Below, in pieces: positions 34,232 through 43,284 of a DNA stretch of 64,000 nucleotides. Positions within the stretch are counted from its first letter, which is position 1. Every line of letters starts with the position of its first letter. Source of the stretch: AC-32 sp963821495 (GTDB taxonomy: Bacteria; Actinomycetota; Thermoleophilia; Gaiellales; Gaiellaceae); the NCBI GenBank assembly GCA_963821495.1, contig CAWGEA010000003.1:186001-250000 (forward strand), written 5' to 3'. The position numbers were made by a program, and so were the translations under genes. The notes beneath the pieces were generated by a model. It had not been told where the DNA came from, made no database searches, and worked only from the letters and a program-made list of their open reading frames with translations.

Positions 34232-34259
34232 GAAAGGGCCGCCCGAAGGCGGCCCTTTC
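34232..34259 (-). terminator. Intrinsic terminator after the sortilin-like gene
   Basis: A 12-bp stem (GAAAGGGCCGCC and complement) with a CGAA loop, 22 nt beyond the stop at 34281 and upstream of the M36 gene. Confidence 0.75.
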
Positions 34260-34280
34260 AACGCCGTGCTCGCTGCGCGC

Positions 34281-37200
34281 CTAGTGGTGGCCGTGCAGCT
34301 TCATGCGCCAGATGCCCTGCGAGTGCGTTGCCGCGTAGAGCAGGCGCTCGCAGTGGCCGCCGCCCATGCAGGTCGGTACGCGGTTGGACGGCTGGATCTC
34401 GAGGTGCATCACCTCGTAGCGAGGCATGCCCTCGGTCGTGTGCCAGCCGGCGTGGCCGTCGTGCGCACCGCGCAGGACGCCGAAGTCGGTCGCGACGTAC
34501 AGCGTGTGCGTGAGGTCGTCGCGGACGACGTCGGAGGCCGGCAGGTCGCCGTCGTCGAACGGCGTCGGGTACGCGGACGTGCCGCTCTCCACGTTCAGGT
34601 TCGTGAAGATGCCCGAACCGCTCGCGGAGCCGTTCTCGAGCACCTCGAACGCGTGGCCCGGAGTGGTCGGCGTCGCCGCGTTGTAGCCGGAGTACGTCAC
34701 CCACGCGCGGCCACCGTTTGCCGGGTCGACGTAGATCCCGCTCGGGAACCGCGTCGGCGAGGTGGCGTTGTCGATCCGGTGCCACGTCACGGCGGCCGGG
34801 TTGCTCGCGTTCACGTTGTGGGAGACGAAGATGCGACCGGCCGAGGTGGCCGCCCACATCGTCCCGTGGTCGGCGCCGGAGCGGGCCATGAACGACATCG
34901 AGCCGCCGGTGCGGTCGGCGCCGTAGGAGGTTCCCGTCAGGTCGCCCGACGTGTTCGGGCCCGGAGCGCCGAGCGGCTGGTAGTCACCGCAGTTCGGGTT
35001 GTTCCCCGGGGTCACGAACTCCGGGCAGTTCGCCTCGTAGAAGGCAATGTTCGGAGTCGTGTCCTGCGGCACGGCACCGGGGGTGCCGGCGCCGAACGCC
35101 CAGGTCCGCCAGACATGCGTCCCGCCGTTGTAGATCGGGTGCGTGCCCGGCTGCGGGTTCGGGTCGCCGATCTGCGGCCAGTAGAACGCGAACGGCTCGC
35201 CGCTGTTGACGAGCGGAGCCGTGGTGATCACCCAGCGCTCCGGGTCGCCGTTGCGGAAGTTCGAGTCGCCGAACCCACCCGTGAACTCGTTTGCGCGCCA
35301 CGTCGGGTTCGTCGCGTCGTACACGGCGTTGCCGCCGTCGCCGTAGATCACCTGGTTGAACACGTCACGACTGCAGCCGTTGTTGTTCGACCACGTGCCG
35401 TTGTCCTGCGTGCCGCCCATGACCTCGCACGAGAGCATGGGGTTGATGGCGACGCCGATGAACTGCAGCGTGCTGCTCAGGCGGTTGTCGATGTGGTCGA
35501 GCGCCGTCGGCACCCGCGAGAGCAACCGTTTGCAGGAGGCGTAGCTCCCGCTCGCCGGCGGCAGCGGGCCGCCACCGTTGCGGGTCGGGTCGTCGCACTG
35601 GGACGAGATGTCGGCGAAGGAGCCGCTCGTGCGGATGACGCCGCCGTCGTTCGACTCGATCACCTGCGTCGGGTTCCCCGGATTAACGATGATCTCGTGC
35701 TGATCCGGGTGGATCCCGTTCGGTGCCCTCACACAGCCCTGTGGGAAGTACGGCGCGAACGCACACCATGGCGCCGGTGTGTCTCGCGCGTCGTTCGTCA
35801 GGTCGGTGAAGGTGCGGAGATCCGAACGGGAGCCGTCGGGATCGCCCGCGGTGTCCGAGTAGAGGATCGCCCGGCCGTTGGAGCGGCCGTTGCCGCAGCC
35901 GACGCCCTTCGTGTTGCACGGCAGCTCGCCGTACTGGAAGGCGCCGATCACGTACACCGTGTCCGGCATGCCGGCCGGCGTGTAGACGTCCTCGTCGTAC
36001 CAGCACTGCGCCCAGCAGAAGTCGTCGGTCGCGAAGAACGGGCTAGCCGTCGTCTTCGACGTCAGCTTCTGCCAGCCGGTGTAGGTGGCCGGGAAGACGT
36101 TCGCCGCGTTCGGCTCGGTGTTCCCGGTGGCCTGCGAGGCCAGCAGCGACGCGGCCGACTGGTCGCCCACGTCCGTGCGCCAGAAGTTCGAAGCGTTCGG
36201 GTCTGCGATGCCGTTGCCGTTCGCCGTGCCGTCGGTCAGGTAGATGCGCGTGTGACCGTTCTTGGCGGTCAGAGCGAACATCGTGCGGTCGATGCCGCCG
36301 CCCGGGAACTGCGGGGCGAACACCTGCGAGAACGCGGTGCTGGCCGCCCCGGCATCACGGCGCCACGCACCCGAGTCGAACGCGGAGGCGTACACGACGT
36401 CCGGGTTGAGCGGGTCGAGGCCGACGTCGGTGACGCCGAAGCCGTTCGGGATGTTCCCGTTCCAGACCTCGGTGAAGGTCTGGCCGCCGTTGAACGACTC
36501 GTAGAGGCCGGGCTGGTTGGCGCCGGGCTCGAGGCGGGTCGTGCCGCCGTTGCCGATCGTGTGCGAGAGGCCGCGAACCGCCTGCGCGGAGCCGACCAGG
36601 ATGTGTCCGTTGTCGCGCGGGTCGATCACGATTCCGTTGATGCCGCGGCCGAGGAAGGCGTCCTTCCCGGGCGTGACGCACGGGTAGGTCGCGTTGCTGA
36701 CACAGCGGTCGGCGAGCTTCGTCCAGTGATTCCCGCCGTCACTCGAGCGGTAGATGCCCACACCCGCCTCGCAGCCGGACGAGCAGCGGTTGCCCTCTCC
36801 GGTGCCGAGGTAGAGCGTGTCGTGGTGGCGATCGGTCGGGTCGAGCACGAGCTGGCCGACCGAGTTCTGCGCCAGATCCTCCGGAGCGACCTGCTTCCAG
36901 ACCGGATCCGGGGCGACCACGTTGTTGGTGCGCCAGACGCCGCCGCCCGAGGTGCCGGCCCAGACCCGGCAGCTTCGCGCCGAGCAGTCCGGGTCGGCGA
37001 CGAGCGCCACGGTGCGGCTCGCCGTAACGTTGGTCGCGCCGCTGAAGGCGACCACGCCGGGCTCGACCGCGTACTTGCGCGGCCCGTACAGGCGCCACTT
37101 CGAGTCGTCCCACTGGAACCCGCGGCCGTTGCGGGAGCGCAAGACCTTGCGCAGGCGCGCGTCGCGCCTGGCGATCTTGGTGAAGGTGGTCTTCGCGCGG

Positions 37201-37448
37201 GCGACGATCGCCGGCGAGATGGTGTTGGCCGGATACGTGCGCGACGCGGAGCGGTACGCCTCGTAGCCGGCGGCGGGGCCCTCGCCCGCCTTCGCTTCCT
37301 TGTTCAGAAGACCGGCGCCGCCGGCGCCGAGCCTCAGGACCTTGGTTCCGCCGGAGGACTGTCCGGTCAGGAACACAAGCGTCAGGGCGACGGCCGCAGC
37401 CAGGAGCAACAGGGTTCCCGACAGGACCGTCGTGCGCGTTCGTGTCAT
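34281..37448 (-). CDS. Secreted sortilin/VPS10-like beta-propeller protein
   Basis: 1055 residues from ATG 37448. The N-terminal helix (TTVLSGTLLLLAAAVALTLV) is a signal peptide or anchor. The body has Asp-box/BNR repeats: VWAGTSGGGVWRTNN, IYRSSDGGNHWTKLA, GLYESFNGGQTFTEVWN and VIESNDGGVIRTSG, the pattern of sortilin-like propellers that bind or process external polymers. Several cysteine-containing loops are typical of extracellular proteins. No catalytic residues are clear; binding or glycosidase-like activity are both possible. It has its own near-consensus promoter and terminator. Confidence 0.8.
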   Translation of the reverse strand: MTRTRTTVLSGTLLLLAAAVALTLVFLTGQSSGGTKVLRLGAGGAGLLNKEAKAGEGPAAGYEAYRSASRTYPANTISPAIVARAKTTFTKIARRDARLRKVLRSRNGRGFQWDDSKWRLYGPRKYAVEPGVVAFSGATNVTASRTVALVADPDCSARSCRVWAGTSGGGVWRTNNVVAPDPVWKQVAPEDLAQNSVGQLVLDPTDRHHDTLYLGTGEGNRCSSGCEAGVGIYRSSDGGNHWTKLADRCVSNATYPCVTPGKDAFLGRGINGIVIDPRDNGHILVGSAQAVRGLSHTIGNGGTTRLEPGANQPGLYESFNGGQTFTEVWNGNIPNGFGVTDVGLDPLNPDVVYASAFDSGAWRRDAGAASTAFSQVFAPQFPGGGIDRTMFALTAKNGHTRIYLTDGTANGNGIADPNASNFWRTDVGDQSAASLLASQATGNTEPNAANVFPATYTGWQKLTSKTTASPFFATDDFCWAQCWYDEDVYTPAGMPDTVYVIGAFQYGELPCNTKGVGCGNGRSNGRAILYSDTAGDPDGSRSDLRTFTDLTNDARDTPAPWCAFAPYFPQGCVRAPNGIHPDQHEIIVNPGNPTQVIESNDGGVIRTSGSFADISSQCDDPTRNGGGPLPPASGSYASCKRLLSRVPTALDHIDNRLSSTLQFIGVAINPMLSCEVMGGTQDNGTWSNNNGCSRDVFNQVIYGDGGNAVYDATNPTWRANEFTGGFGDSNFRNGDPERWVITTAPLVNSGEPFAFYWPQIGDPNPQPGTHPIYNGGTHVWRTWAFGAGTPGAVPQDTTPNIAFYEANCPEFVTPGNNPNCGDYQPLGAPGPNTSGDLTGTSYGADRTGGSMSFMARSGADHGTMWAATSAGRIFVSHNVNASNPAAVTWHRIDNATSPTRFPSGIYVDPANGGRAWVTYSGYNAATPTTPGHAFEVLENGSASGSGIFTNLNVESGTSAYPTPFDDGDLPASDVVRDDLTHTLYVATDFGVLRGAHDGHAGWHTTEGMPRYEVMHLEIQPSNRVPTCMGGGHCERLLYAATHSQGIWRMKLHGHH

Positions 37449-37526
37449 CACTCTCCCCCTTGCGTTGACGAATGCGCGCGCGGAAGCGGCCCCTCGCTTC
37501 CTTGCCACCCCGCGGGTGCAAAGTGG

Positions 37527-37556
37527 CTTATATGTGCTCGTACATCAGGCTGTCAA
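37527..37556 (-). promoter_or_regulatory. Near-consensus sigma-70 promoter of the sortilin-like gene
   Basis: TTGACA and TATAAG with 18 nt between, an AT-rich island in GC-rich DNA about 80 nt upstream of ATG 37448. It is one of the strongest-looking promoters in the window. Confidence 0.7.
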
Positions 37557-37560
37557 GGAG

Positions 37561-39273
37561 CTACCGGCCAACCGCTGCGCCGGCATCCACGAGCCCCGCG
37601 CCGTATGCGTCCGCAAACCTGATCGGGTTGAACTGGTCGACGTGGCAGAACCCGGTCGCGCACGGCGTTCCGTCCAGCGCGGGAGCCGTGTTCGCCGCGT
37701 CGTTCGGGCCCATGTAGTTCACGGGCGTGCGCTTCGCCGTGTCCGCCAGCCGCCGCACGAGCGCCGACGGGTCGCCGAGGAGGTCGCGGCGAGCCGAGAG
37801 CACGAGCGCCGCGACACCAGCCGCGTTCGGCGTGGACATCGAGGTGCCCTGGAGCCAGCCGAAGGCATCGCCGCGGGCGGTGAAGCACGCGGAGTTGAAG
37901 GCCGAGCCGGCGAACGGGTCGTTGCAGATCAGGCCGCGCGCCGAGAGTGCGCCGAACGAGCCCCAGCCACCGTAGAGGACGTCGCCCTCACCGCCGTCGT
38001 ACCCGGGAATCTCGTACCGCCGGGCGCCGCCGGGAGCGGCCAGGTCGACCCGCGAGCCGTAGTTCGAGTAGTAGGCGAGCTGGTCCCGCACGCCGACGTG
38101 GTCCCGCCAGCGCAGTGGCACCGAGGCAGGCGCCGCGCCGATCGCGTTCGCGGTCGCCGAGACCATCGTCACGCCGGGCACGCCGCCGGGGACGAGCAGC
38201 CCGCCGCGCAGGTCGTAGTCCGCCAGCGAGTCGCTGCCGGGTGAGGCGGTCGCGATGCCCTCGCCGCCCAGCGAGACGCGCCCGACCCCGTCGAGCTGCC
38301 GACCGCCGAGGTCGAGCGAGACGCGGTCGACGCGCACGTGCTCGTTGCCGGCGGCGCCGAAGACCGCGACCCCGTTCGAGCGGCAGAAGTCCACCGCGTC
38401 GGTGAAGAGCAGGTAGTCCTCTGCAGTGAACGGGTCGGCCGGGTCCATGTAGCCCTCGATCGACATGTTCACGATGTCGATGCGCGGGTCGGAGCACGCG
38501 GCGACGAGGCCGGAGAGGATCCAGCTCGAGAGCCCTCCGAGGCCCGCTGCGAGCACCTTGTAGGAGCCGATCCGCACGCCGGGGGCGACGCCGTTCGAGG
38601 CAAAGCCGTTGAGCGCGCCGGCGATCCGGCTGGCGACCCAGGTGCCGTGGCCCTCGAAGTCGCCGTTGCGGCAGTCGCGCAGGCCCGCGCGGTCGATGTA
38701 GCCGAGGCCGAAGAGCGCGCGCAGGTCGGAGCACGGGATGAAGTTGCCGCCGAGGGTCCGGTCGACCACACCGTGGAGCTCGTGGTGGTTCGCGTCGACG
38801 CCGGTGTCGAGGACGGCCACCGCGATCGAGCGGTCGCCGGTCGTGCGGTGCCAAGCCGAGGAGACGTTCATGCGCTCGTCGTCCCACTGGAAGAGGCCGT
38901 GCCACGGATCGGCGACCGGATCCGTGTCGAAGCGGTGGCCGGGCCCGCTCCAACGACCGTCTCGCAGGCGCAGGTCGGCGCCGCGGTCTGCCGTGAGCAG
39001 CCTGTCCTGGAAGAGGGCGGTCACCGAGCGGCTCGAGGTCATTCGCTCGTCGAATCCCGCCGCGCGCGGGACGACGGCCAGCGCGTCGATCGCGCTCAGG
39101 TCGGAGACGACGACACCTCCCGCAGCCGCGACCGTCGAGCGCATCTGTGCCGGGGTCGTCTGGGGCGAGAACCGCGCGACCTGGACGCCGAACGGGTTTG
39201 CGCCCGCGGCGGCCGGGCCCGCGAAGGCGCACACAGCCGCGACAGCCACAAGGAGGAGGGTGAGCCGCTTCAC
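37561..39273 (-). CDS. Secreted subtilisin-like serine protease (S8)
   Basis: 570 residues from GTG 39273. A signal peptide (LTLLLVAVAAVCAFAGPAAA) precedes a short propeptide. The catalytic triad is aspartate 156 in AVLDTGVD, histidine 209 in EGHGTWVAS, and serine near 478 in GTSMSTPNAAG; the oxyanion asparagine is in FGAAGNE. Five or more cysteines suggest disulfides. It would cleave extracellular proteins. Its stop overlaps the -35 side of the next gene's promoter. A weak hairpin lies upstream, after fumC. Confidence 0.93.
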   Translation of the reverse strand: MKRLTLLLVAVAAVCAFAGPAAAGANPFGVQVARFSPQTTPAQMRSTVAAAGGVVVSDLSAIDALAVVPRAAGFDERMTSSRSVTALFQDRLLTADRGADLRLRDGRWSGPGHRFDTDPVADPWHGLFQWDDERMNVSSAWHRTTGDRSIAVAVLDTGVDANHHELHGVVDRTLGGNFIPCSDLRALFGLGYIDRAGLRDCRNGDFEGHGTWVASRIAGALNGFASNGVAPGVRIGSYKVLAAGLGGLSSWILSGLVAACSDPRIDIVNMSIEGYMDPADPFTAEDYLLFTDAVDFCRSNGVAVFGAAGNEHVRVDRVSLDLGGRQLDGVGRVSLGGEGIATASPGSDSLADYDLRGGLLVPGGVPGVTMVSATANAIGAAPASVPLRWRDHVGVRDQLAYYSNYGSRVDLAAPGGARRYEIPGYDGGEGDVLYGGWGSFGALSARGLICNDPFAGSAFNSACFTARGDAFGWLQGTSMSTPNAAGVAALVLSARRDLLGDPSALVRRLADTAKRTPVNYMGPNDAANTAPALDGTPCATGFCHVDQFNPIRFADAYGAGLVDAGAAVGR

Positions 39274-39329
39274 CGTGGTTGCAGAATTCGACAGCGGACT
39301 CGCGTTCCTCCATCACCCTTTTCGGCATA

Positions 39330-39358
39330 CGCGAGGGCCCGCCCGCAGGCCCCTCGCG
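39330..39358 (-). terminator. Possible terminator after fumC
   Basis: CGCGAGGG pairs with CCCTCGCG across a 13-nt loop, about 114 nt beyond the fumC stop. The stem is short, so confidence is moderate. Confidence 0.45.
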
Positions 39359-39471
39359 GTTCACGCGGAGCGGAGGCTACGGCGTGACCGTGAGCTCTGA
39401 CAAGACTTCAGCAGGTTCGAGGCGTCGATCCTGGGCGAATCTGTGCTCTCGAGACCGACGAGAGCCGGCGA

Positions 39472-40797
39472 TCAGCCGTGCGGCTTGGCCATCTTGCGGT
39501 AGTCGAGCGCCTCGCCGAGCGTCGCCTCGTCGACGCCCGCCTCCCGCGCGACCTCGCGCAGCGAGCGGCCCGAGCTCGCGGCCTCCTTGACGATCTCGGC
39601 GGCCTTGTCGTAGCCGATGTACGGGTTCAGCGCGGCCGCGGCCGAGAGCGTCAGCTCCGCGTAGTGCTCGCAGGTTTCGCGGTTGGCCTCGATCCCGTCG
39701 ACGCACTTCTCGGCGAAGAGGCGTGACGCGCTGGCGAGCAGCTTGACCGAGTCGAAGATGTTCCTTGCGAGCAGCGGCACGAAGACGTTGAGCTCGAAAT
39801 GGCCCTGCATCCCGCCGATCGTGATCGCCTGGTCGTTGCCGATCACCTGCGCCGAGACCTGCGTCACGACCTCGGGGATCACCGGGTTCACCTTGCCCGG
39901 CATGATCGAGCTGCCCTTCTGCAGCTCTGGCAGCACGAGCTCGGCCAGGCCCGCTCGCGGGCCCGAGCCCATGAAGCGGAGGTCGTTCGCGATCTTGGTC
40001 AGCGAGACGGCGACGACCTTGAGCGCGCCGGAGGCCTCGACGATCGCGTCGCGCGCAGCCTGCGACTCGAACGGGTCAGCCGGGGGCGAGATCTCGAGGC
40101 CGGTCTCCTCTTGCAGACGCGCGCGGACGCGCGAGGCGAAGTCCTCGTGGGTGTTGAGGCCCGTGCCGGTCGCCGTGCCACCCAGCGGCACCTTGCCCAG
40201 GCGCGGCAGCGCGTCGCGCACCCGCGCGGCGCCCTCACGCACCTGCGCCGCATAGCCGCCGAACTCCTGCCCGAGCGTCACCGGCACCGCGTCCATCCAG
40301 TGCGTCCGGCCCGACTTGACGACGTCGTCGAACTCCCGCGCCTTCGCCTCGAACGAGGCGGCCAGGCGATCGAGCGCCGGCAGCAGGTCGGTCGTCAGCT
40401 CGTCGAGCGCGGCGAGGTGGACGGCCGTCGGGAAGACGTCGTTCGACGACTGGCCCATGTTCACGTCGTCGTTGGCGTGCACGTCTTCGCCCGCGAGCGT
40501 CGCGATCACCTCGTTCGCGTTCATGTTCGAGCTCGTACCCGAGCCCGTCTGGAAGACGTCGATCGGGAACTGGTCGTCGAGCTCGCCGTTCGCGATCCGG
40601 TCGGCGGCCGCAGCGATGCGCTCTGCCTTGTCGGCGTCGAGCAGCCCGAGCTCGGCGTTCACGCGCGCGGCCGCGGCCTTGATGCGGCCGAGCCAGCGCG
40701 CCACGGGCGCCGGGATCGGCTCGCCGGAAACCGGGAAGTTCTCGACCGCCTTGCTCGTCTCGCCACCCCACAGCTCTTGCCGTGCTTCGGTAGCCAC
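39472..40797 (-). CDS. fumC: Class II fumarate hydratase
   Basis: 441 residues from GTG 40797. The superfamily signature GSSIMPGKVNP is near residue 305; the active-site TGSGTSSNMNANEVIA and GRTHWMDAVPVTLGQEFGGY segments are also present. The N-terminus (ELWGGETSKAVENFPVSGEP) matches class II fumarases, with a short start. It interconverts fumarate and malate in the citric acid cycle. TAGACT lies 7 nt before the start. Confidence 0.94.
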   Translation of the reverse strand: MATEARQELWGGETSKAVENFPVSGEPIPAPVARWLGRIKAAAARVNAELGLLDADKAERIAAAADRIANGELDDQFPIDVFQTGSGTSSNMNANEVIATLAGEDVHANDDVNMGQSSNDVFPTAVHLAALDELTTDLLPALDRLAASFEAKAREFDDVVKSGRTHWMDAVPVTLGQEFGGYAAQVREGAARVRDALPRLGKVPLGGTATGTGLNTHEDFASRVRARLQEETGLEISPPADPFESQAARDAIVEASGALKVVAVSLTKIANDLRFMGSGPRAGLAELVLPELQKGSSIMPGKVNPVIPEVVTQVSAQVIGNDQAITIGGMQGHFELNVFVPLLARNIFDSVKLLASASRLFAEKCVDGIEANRETCEHYAELTLSAAAALNPYIGYDKAAEIVKEAASSGRSLREVAREAGVDEATLGEALDYRKMAKPHG

Positions 40798-40804
40798 GGC
40801 TTCG

Positions 40805-40810
40805 AGTCTA
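40805..40810 (-). promoter_or_regulatory. -10 box TAGACT before fumC
   Basis: TAGACT ends 7 nt before GTG 40797, the same distance as at several other starts here. Confidence 0.5.
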
Positions 40811-40826
40811 CTCAGGCGCACCGACC

Positions 40827-41837
40827 CTAGTCGGTCGAGTACTTGGGTTGGACCTTCTCGCCGCGGATGCGGGCGACGGCGTTGTTGGCGGCGACCGCCG
40901 CCTCGCCCATGCCGATCGTGATCAGCGTGATCTTGCCCTCGTAGCCCGCGACGTCCCCGGCCGCGTAGACGCCGGGCAGCGTCGTCTCACACGTCCTCGC
41001 GTCGATCCGGATCTGACGCTTGCCCTCGAGCTCGAGGCCCCACTCCGCGATCGCGCCCAGATGCGAGTGGAAGCCGAGCAGCGTGATCAGGGCGTCGCAC
41101 GGCACCTCCTCGACCTCGCCGGTCTTCGTGTTCTCGATCGAGACCGCCTCAACCGAGCCGTCGCCGTGGATCTCGCGCACCTCGCAAGGGGTGAAGATGC
41201 GCACGCGCCCCTCGCCCTCGAGCGCCTTCGCCTCGCTGACCGAGGACTCGAGCGCGCGGAAGTTGTCGCGACGGTGCACGAGCGCGATCGGCGTCCTCGC
41301 CGTGTCCTGCAGGCCGAGCGTCCAGTCGAGCGCGGAGTCGCCACCGCCGACGATCACGCACATGCGGTCGCGGAAGGCGTCCTTCTCACGCACGAAGTAG
41401 TGGACGCCCCGGCCCTCCCAGTCGTCGATCCCGTCGATCCCGAGCTTGCGCGGCTCGAAGGCGCCGTGACCCGCGGTGATGATCAGCGCTCGCGTCAGGT
41501 ACGGACCGCCCTGGTCGGTGCCGATCGCGAGCAGCTCCTCGCCGTCCTGCGAGAGCCGCTCGAGCGTCCGCACCTCCTCGCCCAGGTGGATCTCCGGCTC
41601 GTATTGCAGGCCCTGCTCGGCGCAGAGCTCGACGAGCTTTGTGCCGAGGATCTTCGGGTGCCCGGCGACGTCGTAGATGTTCTTCTCCGGGTAGACCGCG
41701 GCGACCTGGCCCCCGAGCTGCTCGAGGCTCTCGATGATCCGCACCGACGCGTCGCGGTGACCCGCATAGTAGGCGGCCGCGAGGCCGGCCGGACCGGCCC
41801 CGAGAATCGTGATGTCGACGACGCCGTTCGCGCTCAC
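40827..41837 (-). CDS. Ferredoxin-NADP reductase, thioredoxin-reductase-like type (YumC family)
   Basis: 336 residues. The FAD motif ILGAGPAGLAAAYYAG is at the N-terminus, followed by GGQVAAVYPEKNIYDVAGHP, diagnostic of this family. A second nucleotide motif is CVIVGGGDSALDW, and the C-terminal FAD segment is PGVYAAGDVAGYEGKITLI. There is no CxxC, so it is not a thioredoxin reductase. It transfers electrons between ferredoxin and NADP(H) in the cytoplasm. GTG 41837 follows a TAGCAT box by 8 nt. Confidence 0.92.
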   Translation of the reverse strand: MSANGVVDITILGAGPAGLAAAYYAGHRDASVRIIESLEQLGGQVAAVYPEKNIYDVAGHPKILGTKLVELCAEQGLQYEPEIHLGEEVRTLERLSQDGEELLAIGTDQGGPYLTRALIITAGHGAFEPRKLGIDGIDDWEGRGVHYFVREKDAFRDRMCVIVGGGDSALDWTLGLQDTARTPIALVHRRDNFRALESSVSEAKALEGEGRVRIFTPCEVREIHGDGSVEAVSIENTKTGEVEEVPCDALITLLGFHSHLGAIAEWGLELEGKRQIRIDARTCETTLPGVYAAGDVAGYEGKITLITIGMGEAAVAANNAVARIRGEKVQPKYSTD

Positions 41838-41845
41838 GGCGTCGA

Positions 41846-41851
41846 ATGCTA
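41846..41851 (-). promoter_or_regulatory. -10 box TAGCAT before the reductase gene
   Basis: TAGCAT ends 8 nt before GTG 41837. Confidence 0.4.
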
Positions 41852-41856
41852 GTCCG

Positions 41857-42300
41857 CTACGGACTGGTCGTAGCCGGCGCAGCCGCCGGTTCGACCCCGG
41901 TGACGCGGCCCTCTCGGTGGAGCTGCCCACCGAGCCAGCCGTAGAGCCCGAGCAGCAGGAAGGCATTCAGGGGGTGGAACATCCCGCTCCACCGGCCGCC
42001 CCACGCGAGCGGCGCCTGCGCGAAGGTCAGGAACGGCAGGAAGATCGAGAGTCGCCGGATCCGCCGGTCCGGGTGCCAGGCGAGCAGGGCCACGATCAGG
42101 AAGAGCAGCGCAACCGGCTCGGTGATGATGAAGCCGAGTGCGCGATGGGGGTCGAGCGTCTTCGCGTCGTCGAGCTTGACGACGCTCTTCAGGCCGAAGA
42201 TCCCCTCGCCGGCCAGCAGGATCTGCACCAGGATCAATACCGCGACCAGCGGCGCGAACCACTTCAGCACGCCCCGCGCAACCCGTCGAACGCCAGCCAC
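41857..42300 (-). CDS. Four-helix membrane protein (DUF6220-like)
   Basis: 147 residues with four hydrophobic segments, about 14-30, 55-75, 83-97 and 110-124, and a polar proline/alanine C-terminal tail. KSVVKLDDAKTLDPHRALGF, between helices one and two, matches DUF6220 proteins found in Actinobacteria. Their function is unknown; the histidine-containing helices suggest possible heme or quinone binding, as in small cytochrome-like membrane proteins. A GAGGGAGGGA site lies before the GTG. Confidence 0.7.
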   Translation of the reverse strand: MAGVRRVARGVLKWFAPLVAVLILVQILLAGEGIFGLKSVVKLDDAKTLDPHRALGFIITEPVALLFLIVALLAWHPDRRIRRLSIFLPFLTFAQAPLAWGGRWSGMFHPLNAFLLLGLYGWLGGQLHREGRVTGVEPAAAPATTSP

Positions 42301-42348
42301 AGTCCCTCCCTCGTCCGATGACGAGCGGGAGTCTAGACCGGCCGCAGG

Positions 42349-42753
42349 TCAGTGAGAACAGCCAGAACCGCAGCCGGCGGCGCCCTCGGGCGACTCGCCC
42401 TCCTCCACCTGGAAGGAGTGGCCGCAGCCGCAGGCGGCGGAGACGTTCGGGTTGTTGATCGCGAAGCCCGCCTGCAGGCCCTCGACCCAGTCGATCTCGG
42501 TGCCGGCCAGGTACGGCGCGCTGAACGGGTCGACGACCACCGGGACGCCGTGGCTGGCGAGCTCGTGGTCGCCGTCCTGTGGCCCGCGGTCGAAGCCGAG
42601 CGCGTACTGGAAGCCGGAGCAGCCGCCACCCTGGACGGCGATCCGCAGGACTGCGGCCTCGCCCTCGGGCTCCTCGGCCATCAGATCCCGGATCTTGGCC
42701 GCAGCGCTCTCGGTGAGCGAGACGATCGTCAGCGGCTGTTCGGTGGTCGCCAT
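42349..42753 (-). CDS. erpA: ErpA/IscA-type iron-sulfur carrier
   Basis: 134 residues from ATG 42753. The A-type carrier cysteines are 45 in QGGGCSGFQY and 108 and 110 in AACGCGHSF. It accepts and passes [Fe-S] clusters to target enzymes. The C-terminus continues beyond the normal end with an acidic stretch and AAGCGSGCSH, adding two cysteines and a histidine; this tail is unusual. TACGAT lies 7 nt upstream. It precedes the divergent nuo operon, whose products need many clusters. Confidence 0.9.
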   Translation of the reverse strand: MATTEQPLTIVSLTESAAAKIRDLMAEEPEGEAAVLRIAVQGGGCSGFQYALGFDRGPQDGDHELASHGVPVVVDPFSAPYLAGTEIDWVEGLQAGFAINNPNVSAACGCGHSFQVEEGESPEGAAGCGSGCSH

Positions 42754-42760
42754 CGGGCCC

Positions 42761-42766
42761 ATCGTA
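42761..42766 (-). promoter_or_regulatory. -10 box TACGAT before erpA
   Basis: TACGAT ends 7 nt before ATG 42753. Confidence 0.4.
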
Positions 42767-42921
42767 GCAGCGTGCCCGGGCCGTCCGGATCCCCCGTCCG
42801 GGGCCTCCAGGAGGCCCAGTTTGTAACAGCTGCCTCACGCTTGGTTGAGCCGTTTTCCTCCTCGCTCGTAGCCCTGTCGACTCTGCTAACTTCCGGCTCG
42901 CTCTACGCGGGGAGGAAGCGC

Positions 42922-43284
42922 GTGCTGGACAGCTGGTTGCCCTTTCTGATCTACGGCTTGTTCGCGCTCGCGATCCCGGTCTCGATGATGTTCATGTCGT
43001 TCGCGCTCTCCACGCGGCCGCACCGTCGCTCGCGCGTGCGCGCGCTGCCGTTCGAGTCCGGGGTCTCGAAGGGACCGCCCGAGCACAGCCGCTTCACCGT
43101 CAGCTTCTACTTGACGGCGATGCTCTTCATCGTCTTCGACATCGAGATCGTCTTCCTGTACCCGCTGGCCGTGATCCTCCACGAGCTCGCCTGGTTCGGG
43201 TTCGTCGAGTTCCTCTTCTTCATCGTCATCCTCGCCCTCGCCTACGTCTACATCTGGCGCAAGGGGGCACTCGACTGGCGATGA
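42922..43284 (+). CDS. nuoA: NADH-quinone oxidoreductase subunit A
   Basis: 120 residues with three membrane helices. FESGVSKGPPEHSRFTVSFY carries the conserved FE(C)G-type loop, here without the usual cysteine, followed by LTAMLFIVFDIEIVFLYPLA, the invariant acidic helix. The GTG start at 42922 follows a GGGGAGGAAG site. NuoA lies in the membrane arm next to the quinone cavity. It is the first gene of a 14-gene operon and overlaps nuoB by 4 nt. Confidence 0.95.
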   Translation: MLDSWLPFLIYGLFALAIPVSMMFMSFALSTRPHRRSRVRALPFESGVSKGPPEHSRFTVSFYLTAMLFIVFDIEIVFLYPLAVILHELAWFGFVEFLFFIVILALAYVYIWRKGALDWR

